DNA of 64,000 nt. Source: Lutimonas zeaxanthinifaciens (lineage in GTDB: Bacteria > Bacteroidota > Bacteroidia > Flavobacteriales > Flavobacteriaceae). Position 1 is the stretch's first letter, and every line of letters begins with the position of its first letter. The position numbers were made by a program, and so were the translations under genes. This document shows positions 35,415 to 44,003 of this stretch, in pieces. The stretch covers positions 3,410,001 to 3,474,000 of the forward strand of contig NZ_CP129964.1 in the NCBI RefSeq assembly GCF_030503675.1. The letters run 5' to 3'. Below the pieces are notes generated by a model that worked only from the letters and a program-made list of their open reading frames with translations, had not been told where the DNA came from and did not search any database.

Positions 35415-36369
35415 GATTGCATCCGCGAATATCAGAGTGATCAAACCGACCCAGAATTTCAAACTGGCCGGGACCGATTTCACGTCCAAGATCCTGAGTG
35501 GCAATGAAAGAAATTGAGTTTACATTTGCCAGATCTATAATGTTTACTCCTCCTGTTCTCCCCTGCTGTAAGAGCGTCATCGGATCTTCTGTATCTCTGA
35601 TTAAAATTTTCATCCAGGGAGGTGTTTTAAATAGTCCGTCCCCTTTTGAATAGGCCTGGGAAAGCAATTCTGTCATTCCGTATTCCGAGTGAATCTTATT
35701 AACACCGAATCCCTTACAAAGTGTTTTATGAAGTTCATTTCTTACAATTTCCTTTCGTTTGCCTTTCATACCTCCGGTTTCCATTACAATGGTATTTTTC
35801 AACTTAAATTGTCGGTGCTCAATCAGGTCAAGCAAGGCATAGGTAACTCCAATCAAGATCACTTTTTCTCCATTAGTATTCAATTTGATCAAGAGCTCGC
35901 TTAACTCATCCATTTGATCCAGATAGAAACCGCTATAACTCGATTGGCTGCTCAGAATAAGCTGATTTACCATGTAAATCAGTGAGGAGCCCTTTCTTTC
36001 CAAATAGCCCGGCAAAAGAGCAAGAATCGTATATTTTTCAGGTTGCCCGTAAAAAAGGTTAAACCCTTTCAAAAAGCTTTGTTCATAAAGATTCAAATCG
36101 GTCACCAGATGGCGGCTTTGAACCACCCCTGTAGTGCCACTGCTCGTGAATATCTCCTTCACCTCTTCTTTAGAACTGAGAAGGTCATAGAATTTAAAAA
36201 ACTCCACAGGCAAAAATGGTATTTTATCAATTTTTGACAGAGAAAATGGGTCAATCTTAAGGAGCTCGATAAACTTTTTGTAGACCTGGTTATATCGAGC
36301 CTGATATCTAAAAATGTCCAGGGCTTTCTTTTCAAAATCCTGATCATTACGAATATCAAAAATGTCCAT
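35401..36369 (-). CDS. LuxE-type acyl-protein synthetase / AMP-forming ligase-like protein
   Basis: 322 residues from ATG 36369 (MDIFDIRNDQDFEKKALDIF); an upstream ATG at 36414 would add 15 poorly matching residues. The TSSGTTGVVQSRH block is the nucleotide-binding P-loop-like motif of adenylating enzymes, and the LuxE family match includes EYGMTELLSQAYS and the late IATQDLGREIGPG segment. LuxE activates fatty acids for aldehyde synthesis in luminous bacteria; non-luminous Bacteroidota carry this stand-alone form whose substrate is unknown. No luxC or luxAB genes are near. Confidence 0.82.
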   Translation of the reverse strand: MDIFDIRNDQDFEKKALDIFRYQARYNQVYKKFIELLKIDPFSLSKIDKIPFLPVEFFKFYDLLSSKEEVKEIFTSSGTTGVVQSRHLVTDLNLYEQSFLKGFNLFYGQPEKYTILALLPGYLERKGSSLIYMVNQLILSSQSSYSGFYLDQMDELSELLIKLNTNGEKVILIGVTYALLDLIEHRQFKLKNTIVMETGGMKGKRKEIVRNELHKTLCKGFGVNKIHSEYGMTELLSQAYSKGDGLFKTPPWMKILIRDTEDPMTLLQQGRTGGVNIIDLANVNSISFIATQDLGREIGPGQFEILGRFDHSDIRGCNLMVV

Positions 36370-36470
36370 TATGGGAAGTATTGTTTTTGACAAAAGTACC
36401 CCTTTTTTACGCAACCATATGTCAATTGAGTATCTTTAAAAAGACAAACAATTGCTTTTTTTGTGAAAAA

Positions 36471-36929
36471 ATGGGAGTAAAAAAGATTTTTTTCGTAATT
36501 TTTGCCGTTATAATCATGGTATCCTGTTCTGATGATGACAGTTATGAATATCATTATGAATTGCTTCCTGTTGAGGATGCACAGGTGCCCGAGGTATTTG
36601 AATATGGACAGGTATATGACCTGACAGTAACATATATCCTGCCGGATGATTGTTATGTTAACAATGATGTTCTGTATAAGTACGAAGGTACCTCGAGAAA
36701 TGTAGCAGTAGTTTCGCTGGTTATAGAGAGTAATGATTGTGAAGACCTTGAATTGGAACAAGAGTTGACTTTTAGGGTACAAGCCCTTCAGAAGAACCCT
36801 TACATCTTCAATTTTTGGCAAGGTGACGATGAAAATGGAGAGCCCATTTATCTGACGGTAGAGGTACCGGTAATTAATATAAGCAATGTAAGTGCCAATG
36901 AGTTTGAAGAGACTCATACAGAATTGTAA
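36471..36929 (+). CDS. Small lipoprotein of unknown function upstream of an ECF sigma factor
   Basis: 152 residues from ATG 36471: the preceding in-frame codons, including an ATG at 36381, lie before a poor start context, whereas MGVKKIFFVIFAVIIMVSC is a clean lipoprotein signal with Cys19. The mature part is acidic (DDDSYEYHYELLPVEDAQV) and beta-rich, with a Cys pair (DDCYVNNDV and SNDCEDLE) that could form a disulfide. Its end overlaps the sigma factor gene by 32 bases, so it is in the same operon. Not a family I can name. Confidence 0.7.
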   Translation: MGVKKIFFVIFAVIIMVSCSDDDSYEYHYELLPVEDAQVPEVFEYGQVYDLTVTYILPDDCYVNNDVLYKYEGTSRNVAVVSLVIESNDCEDLELEQELTFRVQALQKNPYIFNFWQGDDENGEPIYLTVEVPVINISNVSANEFEETHTEL

Positions 36930-37440
36930 AAACGGAGATATTATCTCCCAGTCAGAGATTTATCATCTCTTTGCTGGGAAGCTTTTTGTTATTTGTCTGA
37001 AATATTCAAAGACGCAACAGGAGGCTGAGGACAATTTGCAGGAATCGTTCATTACAATATTTAAAAAGATTGACCAGTTCAAATTTAAAGGATCTTTTGA
37101 AGGCTGGATGAAAAGGATTGTTATCAATACGGCCCTTCAAACCTACCGACAAAAAAATATTATGAACCTGGTTGAAGAAAATTATCCCGAGGAGGTTGAA
37201 GTTGAAATAGACGAAAACAATATTTCTCTGGATTTTTTATTAAAAATTATTCAGGAATTACCTGAGCGATACAGAATGGTATTTAACCTTTATGTTCTCG
37301 ATGGTTTTTCTCATAAAGAAATTGCCTCCATGTTGAATATAGCAGTGGGCACATCCAAATCAAACTTGTCCAGGGCGAGGCTGATTTTGAAGGAAAAAAT
37401 AGAATTAAGTCAACAGCAAAAAAATGCAGGTCTGATTTAA
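36898..37440 (+). CDS. ECF-type RNA polymerase sigma factor
   Basis: 180 residues from ATG 36898 (a GTG two codons upstream is possible). Region 2: EAEDNLQESFITIFKKIDQF and FEGWMKRIVINTALQTYRQK; region 4: LPERYRMVFNLYVLDGFSHKEI followed by ASMLNIAVGTSKSNLSRARLIL, a clear helix-turn-helix. It overlaps the small lipoprotein gene and precedes a membrane-anchored barrel-type protein by 16 bases, making a three-gene unit. Confidence 0.92.
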   Translation: MSLKRLIQNCKNGDIISQSEIYHLFAGKLFVICLKYSKTQQEAEDNLQESFITIFKKIDQFKFKGSFEGWMKRIVINTALQTYRQKNIMNLVEENYPEEVEVEIDENNISLDFLLKIIQELPERYRMVFNLYVLDGFSHKEIASMLNIAVGTSKSNLSRARLILKEKIELSQQQKNAGLI

Positions 37441-37456
37441 TTGACCAAACTTGAAA

Positions 37457-38704
37457 ATGTTAGAAAGAAAAAACATAGACAGGGTTTTTCAAGAGAACTT
37501 GAAGGATTTGGAAATTTATCCAAATAAGAGGGTTTGGTCTAATATTGAAGGCCGTCTAAATAATCGTCAGAAGCCTGCGGTTGCACTTTGGAAAAAATTG
37601 AGTGCTGCAGCAATTTTGACAGGTATAATTGTTACTGCCGGTTTATTCTATCAAAACAATTCCGTGTCGGCCGACATCCAGGTAGTGGAAGTTGACGGAA
37701 CAAGTATCGACAATTCAACAACTCCTGACCTTAACCCGGTAGCAATCATAAATGAGGATACGGAACTCGCTGCTGAAATTAAGCCTAAGGAGAATAAAAT
37801 CAGAGTTTCAGAAAAACCGATTTTTGTTAAACAACCTAATAATCAGGTTATTGTAACTGACAATGAAATTACAACGATTTATTCCAGCATTGAAGACAAG
37901 TATATTGTTGATAAAGAGGATTTCCTGGACGAATTAAACAATACGGAGTCCATCACAGCTCGTATGGCGGCTATTCCTGAGAAAAATCAAAAGGAAAAAA
38001 TTGACAAAAAATGGTCTGTCGGCCCTACGGTGGCACCTGTTTTTTATAATTCACTGCAGGATGGATCTCCAATCAATGAAGCGCTGTCCAATAACTCAAG
38101 GTCTTCTGACAATGCCCTCTCTGTGGGTGTAAAAATCAATTATCAGTTAACAAGCAAATTTTTTATTCAATCCGGGGTAAACAAAGTTGAACTTGCATAC
38201 AATACGAAGGATGTCAACGCGTTAATTTCTTCTTCGAAAAATGCCGTAAGTAATATCAATACGGACAAATACGGCGTAATCCTGACTCCCTCTAGAAACG
38301 GACAAATTCAAAATTCCGGTAATGAGCTTTATAAATCAAGTTTGAGTGGCGATCTGAATCAGTCGATTGAATATTATGAATTGCCGATTGAAATGAAATA
38401 TAATCTTTATGATAAAAGGCTTGGTTTAAATCTGGTAGGTGGTTTTAGTACCCTTATTTTATCCGATAATTCGGTTTCGATTGTAAATCAGAACAGCGTT
38501 GTCGAGCTCGGAAATGCCAATAATTTAAATGACTTTAATTTTAGCGGAAATGTTGGTGTGGACCTCGATTACAAATTAAGTAAAAGTTGGTTTTTAAATG
38601 TAGCTCCGATGTTTAAATACCAGTTTAATACCTACTCCGGTAATTCAGGTAATTTCAGGCCCTACTACTTTGGTCTTTATTCTGGTCTGAATTACAAATT
38701 CTAG
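37457..38704 (+). CDS. Anti-sigma-like N-terminus joined to an outer-membrane-barrel-like C-terminus
   Basis: 415 residues from ATG 37457. The first about 40 residues (LERKNIDRVFQENLKDLEIY...NIEGRLNNRQ) resemble the cytoplasmic part of Bacteroidota anti-sigma proteins. A membrane helix follows (AVALWKKLSAAAILTGIIVTAGLF). After a long polar linker, residues about 175-415 alternate like a porin-type barrel (SVGVKINYQLTSKFFIQSGVNKV, YELPIEMKYNLYDKRLGLNL) and end in GLNYKF. An inner-membrane helix and an outer-membrane barrel in one chain would span the periplasm, which is unusual. It is probably the partner of the sigma factor 16 bases upstream. Confidence 0.78.
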   Translation: MLERKNIDRVFQENLKDLEIYPNKRVWSNIEGRLNNRQKPAVALWKKLSAAAILTGIIVTAGLFYQNNSVSADIQVVEVDGTSIDNSTTPDLNPVAIINEDTELAAEIKPKENKIRVSEKPIFVKQPNNQVIVTDNEITTIYSSIEDKYIVDKEDFLDELNNTESITARMAAIPEKNQKEKIDKKWSVGPTVAPVFYNSLQDGSPINEALSNNSRSSDNALSVGVKINYQLTSKFFIQSGVNKVELAYNTKDVNALISSSKNAVSNINTDKYGVILTPSRNGQIQNSGNELYKSSLSGDLNQSIEYYELPIEMKYNLYDKRLGLNLVGGFSTLILSDNSVSIVNQNSVVELGNANNLNDFNFSGNVGVDLDYKLSKSWFLNVAPMFKYQFNTYSGNSGNFRPYYFGLYSGLNYKF

Positions 38705-38885
38705 TAATCAGAATTGTTGATTTCGTCTTCCTTTTTTTTGTTTTTTTGAGAATATCCCAATTTGACGGGTCGGATTTATAAAGTTTTTTCAATATTCAGT
38801 AATTCTTACACCAAATCCTATTAATTTTACAATTCATCTGCAATTTGAGTATTACGTAAGAACTAACTATAAAAAAATTAAATAT

Positions 38886-40439
38886 ATGGGCTTAGTCGCA
38901 ACCGATTTTGGAATTAAAGAAGCTTTGGATCAACTGGGTATTAAAGAGGTGAATGCCGGAAGTTCAACGGGATCAGATTTCTTTGCTTCCGGAGAAATGC
39001 TGGATTCTTATTCTCCTGTTGATGGTAAACTTATTGCCTCTGTACAATCAAGTACTATGGATGATTATGAAAAAGTCATTCAAACCGCATCTGAAGCATT
39101 TAAATCCTGGAGAAAAATTCCTGCTCCTCAACGAGGAGAAATTGTAAGACAGTTCGGAGAGAGGTTAAGAGAACTTAAAGAGCCTTTAGGAAAGCTTGTT
39201 TCCTATGAAATGGGTAAAAGCTTTCAGGAAGGACTTGGAGAGGTTCAGGAAATGATCGATATCTGTGACTTTGCTGTTGGTCTTTCAAGACAATTGCACG
39301 GGCTTACCATGCACAGTGAAAGGCCCGGGCACAGAATGTATGAACAATATCATTCCCTCGGAATTGTCGGTATTATTTCCGCATTTAACTTTCCGGTTGC
39401 TGTTTGGGCATGGAACACTGCACTTGCATGGATTTGCGGAGATGTCTGTGTTTGGAAACCATCAGAAAAAACACCTCTTTGCGGAATTGCATGCCAGCAT
39501 ATTGCAGCGAGCGTTTTCAAGGAAAATAATCTGCCCGAAGGAATTTCCTGCTTAATCAACGGAAATTATACTGTTGGTGAAATGATGACCACGGATCGAA
39601 GAATTCCTCTTGTTTCTGCAACAGGTTCAATCAGGATGGGAAAAATAGTTGCGCAAAAAGTAGCTGCAAGGCTGGGCAAATCTCTTCTGGAATTAGGGGG
39701 AAATAACGCGATTATTGTCAGTCCTGATGCGGATATTAAGATGACGGTAATTGGAGCTGTTTTCGGTGCGGTCGGAACTGCCGGTCAAAGATGTACCTCC
39801 ACGAGAAGGCTAATTATTCATGAGCAAATATATGATAAGGTAAAAGATGCTTTAGTCTCAGCCTACAGTCAGCTTAGAATCGGTAATCCATTGGATCAAA
39901 ACAACCATGTGGGGCCATTAATTGATAAGGATGCCGTAAGGATGTATGAAGAGGCATTGGCAAAAGTTGTTCAGGAAGGAGGAAAGCTATTACTTGAAGG
40001 AGGAAAGTTATCCGGAGAAGGATATGAAAGCGGATGCTATGTTAAGCCGGCTATCGCAGAGGCTAATAATGATTTTGAAATCGTACAGCATGAAACTTTT
40101 GCTCCTATTTTGTATTTATTAAAATATTCGGGTGAGATTCAAAATGCGATCGATATTCAGAATGGTGTGGTCCAAGGACTTAGCTCTGCAATTATGACCA
40201 ATAATTTAAGAGAAGCTGAACAATTTTTGTCAGTTTCAGGATCAGATTGTGGAATAGCCAATGTCAATATTGGTACATCAGGAGCCGAAATCGGAGGAGC
40301 CTTTGGTGGAGAAAAAGAAACCGGAGGAGGCAGAGAATCTGGTTCAGATGCCTGGAAAATATATATGAGGCGTCAAACAAACACGATAAATTATACTACT
40401 GAACTGCCATTGGCTCAGGGGATCAAATTTGATCTATAG
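38886..40439 (+). CDS. Aldehyde dehydrogenase, ALDH7 (aminoadipate semialdehyde/piperideine-6-carboxylate) type
   Basis: 517 residues, cytoplasmic. Key motifs: GIISAFNFPVAVWAWN and CVWKPSEKTPL (NAD site), LELGGNNAIIVSPDAD with the general-base Glu, and GTAGQRCTSTRRLI with the catalytic Cys. The long N-terminus (MGLVATDFGIKEALDQLGI) and the ending ...YTTELPLAQGIKFDL are typical of the ALDH7/antiquitin group, which oxidises alpha-aminoadipate semialdehyde in lysine breakdown. It stands alone with a strong terminator hairpin 17 bases after the stop. Confidence 0.88.
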   Translation: MGLVATDFGIKEALDQLGIKEVNAGSSTGSDFFASGEMLDSYSPVDGKLIASVQSSTMDDYEKVIQTASEAFKSWRKIPAPQRGEIVRQFGERLRELKEPLGKLVSYEMGKSFQEGLGEVQEMIDICDFAVGLSRQLHGLTMHSERPGHRMYEQYHSLGIVGIISAFNFPVAVWAWNTALAWICGDVCVWKPSEKTPLCGIACQHIAASVFKENNLPEGISCLINGNYTVGEMMTTDRRIPLVSATGSIRMGKIVAQKVAARLGKSLLELGGNNAIIVSPDADIKMTVIGAVFGAVGTAGQRCTSTRRLIIHEQIYDKVKDALVSAYSQLRIGNPLDQNNHVGPLIDKDAVRMYEEALAKVVQEGGKLLLEGGKLSGEGYESGCYVKPAIAEANNDFEIVQHETFAPILYLLKYSGEIQNAIDIQNGVVQGLSSAIMTNNLREAEQFLSVSGSDCGIANVNIGTSGAEIGGAFGGEKETGGGRESGSDAWKIYMRRQTNTINYTTELPLAQGIKFDL

Positions 40440-40455
40440 AACGGGTAAAAAAAAA

Positions 40456-40477
40456 TCGCCCCGATCTCTCGGGGCGA
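40456..40477. terminator. GC-rich hairpin terminator after the aldehyde dehydrogenase
   Basis: TCGCCCCGA (40456-40464), loop TCTC, TCGGGGCGA (40469-40477): a 9-bp GC-rich stem. It is preceded by nine A residues (40447-40455), so on the minus strand it has a T-run; on the plus strand the tail is weaker. Likely bidirectional. Confidence 0.7.
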
Positions 40478-40479
40478 CA

Positions 40480-40503
40480 TTTGGTTGAAATAAATCAACC
40501 AAA
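40480..40503. repeat. Second hairpin directly after the terminator
   Basis: TTTGGTTGA (40480-40488), loop AATAAA, TCAACCAAA (40495-40503): a perfect 9-bp stem beginning 2 bases after the first hairpin. No T-run follows. Function unknown. Confidence 0.55.
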
Positions 40504-41109
40504 ATCAACTAACCAAACCTTATCTTAGATATTTTTAAACGTTTTGTCTATTTTAAACTTAAACGTCAACTTTTCTTTATTGTTGTTCCTCTTCAAAACA
40601 TTAACATTTTTAAACAAGAACCTAAGTTTTTCTTCTCCTTTCTTCCCCTTTAACTTAGAACGTACAAAATAAATGTATCTTTCGTAATTTTTTCATAATC
40701 TATTGTTAAAGTTTCTTTTGATAACTAAATAGATTAATTGGGCTATTTTCCGATAAGGATAAATCAATTTCCGTGCCAACTTATACCTTTAAATGGTCTT
40801 CAGTGTTAAGGTATTCCTAAATTCTACAAAGTATCACAACCCCGATATAAACACATAACTCATTGATTTATAAATTTTTAAATGTTACAAGTTTGAGTTA
40901 TGAGCCCCATTCTCTGAGATTCAAACACAGAGAAACACTCTGTTGATTCGGTAATTTTCTCATTTTAGACCTGAAAAAATGACATGTTTTTAAACAGAAT
41001 TTCCTGATCATCAAATCAATCGGAAACGAGAAATTTTAAATGCAGATTTCTATACTAAAACTATGGTCTCATTCGTTATAAGTAAGGTATTATATATTTA
41101 AAAATTGCT
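40504..41109. other. 606-base AT-rich gene-free region
   Basis: I see no plausible protein gene on either strand. The stretch is strongly AT-rich, with T-rich patches. TGTATCTTTCG near 40672 resembles a -7 box with one mismatch. A non-coding RNA cannot be excluded, but I recognise none. Confidence 0.5.
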
Positions 41110-41538
41110 ATGAAAAATATATTCTTCACTTTGGGTTTTGTTCTGCTATCATTTACAGGGTTTTCACAATCATATGATGGTAAATCAGACAGCAAAATAA
41201 GTATTGGTTATGAGGCCTATGGTTTCGGGAACGGGATTAAAGCTGCTTACGACTATGGACTAAGCGATATGTTCTCTATAGGTGGTGGTGGAATCGTTTA
41301 TTTTGACGGAGATGAAAATGATTATCTGATCTTTATAAGAAGTCACGTCCACCTGGGTATTCCATTGGATCTTCCTCGAAAATTCGATATGTATCCCGGC
41401 CTTCAAATGGGGTATTTATCGAGTGAAAAAATTGGTGTTGCAGGTTACCTGGGTTTAAGGTATTTCATTTCGAAAAAAGTAGGTATCTATGCTGAAATTG
41501 GAAATACAGGTTCAATTGGCCTAAGCTTCAACGTCTGA
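41110..41538 (+). CDS. Small outer-membrane beta-barrel protein, DUF6646-like
   Basis: 142 residues with a signal peptide ending FTGFSQ (about 20 residues). The mature part alternates in beta strands with Gly/aromatic turns (ISIGYEAYGFGNGIKAAYDYGL, FIRSHVHLGIP, MYPGLQMGYL, VAGYLGLRYFISKKVGIYAEIG) and ends GLSFNV, fitting a small eight-stranded barrel. The pattern resembles DUF6646 proteins of Flavobacteriia; function unknown. It lies alone after the long gene-free region. Confidence 0.72.
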   Translation: MKNIFFTLGFVLLSFTGFSQSYDGKSDSKISIGYEAYGFGNGIKAAYDYGLSDMFSIGGGGIVYFDGDENDYLIFIRSHVHLGIPLDLPRKFDMYPGLQMGYLSSEKIGVAGYLGLRYFISKKVGIYAEIGNTGSIGLSFNV

Positions 41539-41604
41539 TCCGGCTCAGCGGTACAAAAACTAAGTTTTAATTTAATTGATTCTGATGCTTAAAGGGCAGA
41601 CTTT

Positions 41605-42087
41605 CTAAGGTTTATAAACCTGATCGAGTTTAACAATGTCTGAAATTTTATAAAACCCTTCAAGTCCGTTCACGGTATAAAGAAGTACAGCCTCATCGTC
41701 TTTCAGATCAAAAGGAATTTTCTTCTTTGGAAGGCTCGGTTGATTACCATATTCGTCGGCCGGATCCGAAGACAGGATCAATTCTCTGTTTCTGAATTCT
41801 GAGGATGTTCCCTCAACAACAAAAACATTGTCGCTAAACTGAGGAACAACATCGTATTCGTGATTCTGAAAATACAGTTTTGAAAAAGATACATTCAAGG
41901 ACTTTACACGACCTTCAACTCTTATGGTAGTACCTTTTGTACCCTGTTTCCCGCTAATCCATTGAAAATAGCTTTTTTCGCTAATCTCAAAAGGAGCTGA
42001 AGTTGCCACATTTTGTGATTTACAACTCAACAGGCATGCAGAAATCACAACAGTCATTAGGAGCGCGAAAGTTTTCATTTTTCTCAT
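41605..42087 (-). CDS. Lipoprotein of unknown function, 13 bases after the PurF-type gene
   Basis: 160 residues from ATG 42087 (MKTF at 42078 is equally possible). The signal ends in the lipobox LLSC. The mature part is beta-rich (KGTTIRVEGRVKSLNVSFSKLYF) and lacks recognisable catalytic motifs. It begins 13 bases downstream of the PurF-like gene stop and is likely cotranscribed with it, though a surface lipoprotein and a purine enzyme have no obvious link. Confidence 0.65.
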   Translation of the reverse strand: MRKMKTFALLMTVVISACLLSCKSQNVATSAPFEISEKSYFQWISGKQGTKGTTIRVEGRVKSLNVSFSKLYFQNHEYDVVPQFSDNVFVVEGTSSEFRNRELILSSDPADEYGNQPSLPKKKIPFDLKDDEAVLLYTVNGLEGFYKISDIVKLDQVYKP

Positions 42088-42099
42088 TTCTTCAAAATT

Positions 42100-43992
42100 C
42101 TAATAAGCCCTTTCCTTTTTTCCTTCATAAAAATTCATAAAGGCCTTGTTAACAACCTTCATGCCTCCAGGAGTAGGAAAATCTCCTGTAAAATACCAGT
42201 CACCCTTGTCATTCGGACATGCGCGATGAAGATTTTCTATAGACTGGAATATGATTTTTACTTCAGCATCAATGCTTTCTGTTTTTAAGAGATCCGCGAT
42301 TTTATCTGAAATTTGTTCAGGAGTAAATAGGGAATAGATTTCCTTAACATGGTTCTGAGGATACTCCTCGTTTAAACTCGCCTTGCATTTCTCATACACC
42401 TCGTCAATAATATGGTATTTGCCACTCTCCTTCAACAGTTCCAAGGTTGCCTTAAATGCTATGAATTCATCAATTCGGGCCATATCGATACCGTAACAAT
42501 CCGGATACCTGATTTGAGGAGCAGAAGAAACGACAATTATTTTTTTCGGATTTAAACGATCAAGGATTTTAATAATACTTTTCTTCAGCGTAGTTCCTCT
42601 CACGATACTGTCGTCAATAATCACGAGATTATCCGATTCTTTGACAACCCCATAAGTAACATCATATACGTGTGCAACAAGATCATCCCTGCTGTTATCG
42701 TCCGTTATAAAGGTTCTGAGTTTAGCGTCTTTTATGGCTATTTTTTCAATCCTTGGCCTTTCGGATAAGATTTCTGTCAGCTTTTGGGCCGAGATGTTCT
42801 TATTACCCCTAAGAATGGTCTGTAATTTATGCTCATTCAAATACTCCTCAGCAGCTTCAGTCATTCCATAAAAGGAGGTTTCAGCTGTATTCGGTATATA
42901 AGAAAATACCGTATTTGAAATATCGTTGTTTATCGCCTCCAGGACTTTTGGAAAGATATATTTACCAAGCATTTTTCTCTCCTGATAGATAGCGGCATCG
43001 CTTCCCCTTGAAAAGTAAATTCTTTCGAAGGAACAAGACTTTTTAGGAAGCTGCTCCATGATCTGCTGCGTACTGACGTCTCCATCCTTTTTAATGATCA
43101 AGGCATGGGCTCTTTCTATCTCTTTGACATCTTCAAATTCGACATTGAAAACGGTCTGTATCACGGGCCTTTCCGAAGCTACAACCACAACCTCATCATC
43201 CTTGTAATAATACGCCGGACGAATCCCGGCAGGATCTCTTAACACAAAAGCGTCGCCATGGCCAATCATACCTGCCATTGCATAACCTCCGTCCCAGTTT
43301 TTTGAAGCTCTTCTAAGTATTTTCTGTATGTTTAATTCTTTGGCAATTAGAGGAGAGGCCTCTTTCTTGCTAATACCCTGTTGCTTAAAATTGTAATACA
43401 GTTCGAGTACTTCATCATCAAGAAAATGTCCGATTTTCTCCATAACAGTTACCGTGTCGGTATTCTCCTTAGGATGTTGCCCCAATTCGATCAATTCCTT
43501 TAAAAGATCACCTGAGTTGGTCATATTAAAATTTCCCGCAACGATCAGATTCTTATGCTTCCAGTTATTTTGTCTTAAAAAGGGATGCACGCTTTCGATA
43601 CTGTTCTTTCCAAAGGTTCCATACCTGACATGTCCCAGATAAACATTTCCAAGATAAGGCATGTTGGAAAGCTGCCATTCCAGGTCATTCGTTTTATCCG
43701 GGTGCTCCTTTATCACTCCATTGAGACGTTCGTTGATTCTTGCAAAGACGTCCTGAATAGGCTGTTGCTCATTTGACCTTACCCTGCTGATATATCTGGT
43801 CCCGGGCTCAACATCGAACTTAATACTTGCAAAACCGGCACCATCCTGCCCTCTGTTATGTTGCTTTTCCATCAACAGGTACATTTTGTTGATACCGTAA
43901 AAAGCCGTACCGTACTTATCCTTGTAATACTGAAGCGGCTTTAGAAGCCTGACCATTGCAATTCCACACTCATGTTTGATCGCGTCGCTCAT
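42100..43992 (-). CDS. purF: Amidophosphoribosyltransferase (PurF-type), long form
   Basis: 630 residues, longer than the usual 450-520 of PurF. The class II glutaminase nucleophile Cys9 lies in HECGIAMVRL (exposed after removal of the leading residues), followed by EKQHNRGQDGAGFASI and GNVYLGHVRYGT. The phosphoribosyltransferase P-loop reads LVIIDDSIVRGTTL. Insertions account for the extra length, and the C-terminus (ACPNDKGDWYFTGDFPTPGG) is unlike standard PurF. The canonical enzyme makes phosphoribosylamine from PRPP and glutamine. Bacteroidota often have such a long paralogue; which copy serves purine synthesis is not known here. Confidence 0.8.
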   Translation of the reverse strand: MSDAIKHECGIAMVRLLKPLQYYKDKYGTAFYGINKMYLLMEKQHNRGQDGAGFASIKFDVEPGTRYISRVRSNEQQPIQDVFARINERLNGVIKEHPDKTNDLEWQLSNMPYLGNVYLGHVRYGTFGKNSIESVHPFLRQNNWKHKNLIVAGNFNMTNSGDLLKELIELGQHPKENTDTVTVMEKIGHFLDDEVLELYYNFKQQGISKKEASPLIAKELNIQKILRRASKNWDGGYAMAGMIGHGDAFVLRDPAGIRPAYYYKDDEVVVVASERPVIQTVFNVEFEDVKEIERAHALIIKKDGDVSTQQIMEQLPKKSCSFERIYFSRGSDAAIYQERKMLGKYIFPKVLEAINNDISNTVFSYIPNTAETSFYGMTEAAEEYLNEHKLQTILRGNKNISAQKLTEILSERPRIEKIAIKDAKLRTFITDDNSRDDLVAHVYDVTYGVVKESDNLVIIDDSIVRGTTLKKSIIKILDRLNPKKIIVVSSAPQIRYPDCYGIDMARIDEFIAFKATLELLKESGKYHIIDEVYEKCKASLNEEYPQNHVKEIYSLFTPEQISDKIADLLKTESIDAEVKIIFQSIENLHRACPNDKGDWYFTGDFPTPGGMKVVNKAFMNFYEGKKERAY

Positions 43993-44003
43993 TACCTAAA
44001 TAG

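Noticed and set aside
36369-36917. 182-residue minus-strand open frame opposite the small lipoprotein
   Set aside because: It is antisense to a gene with a clear lipoprotein signal and has no recognisable domain.
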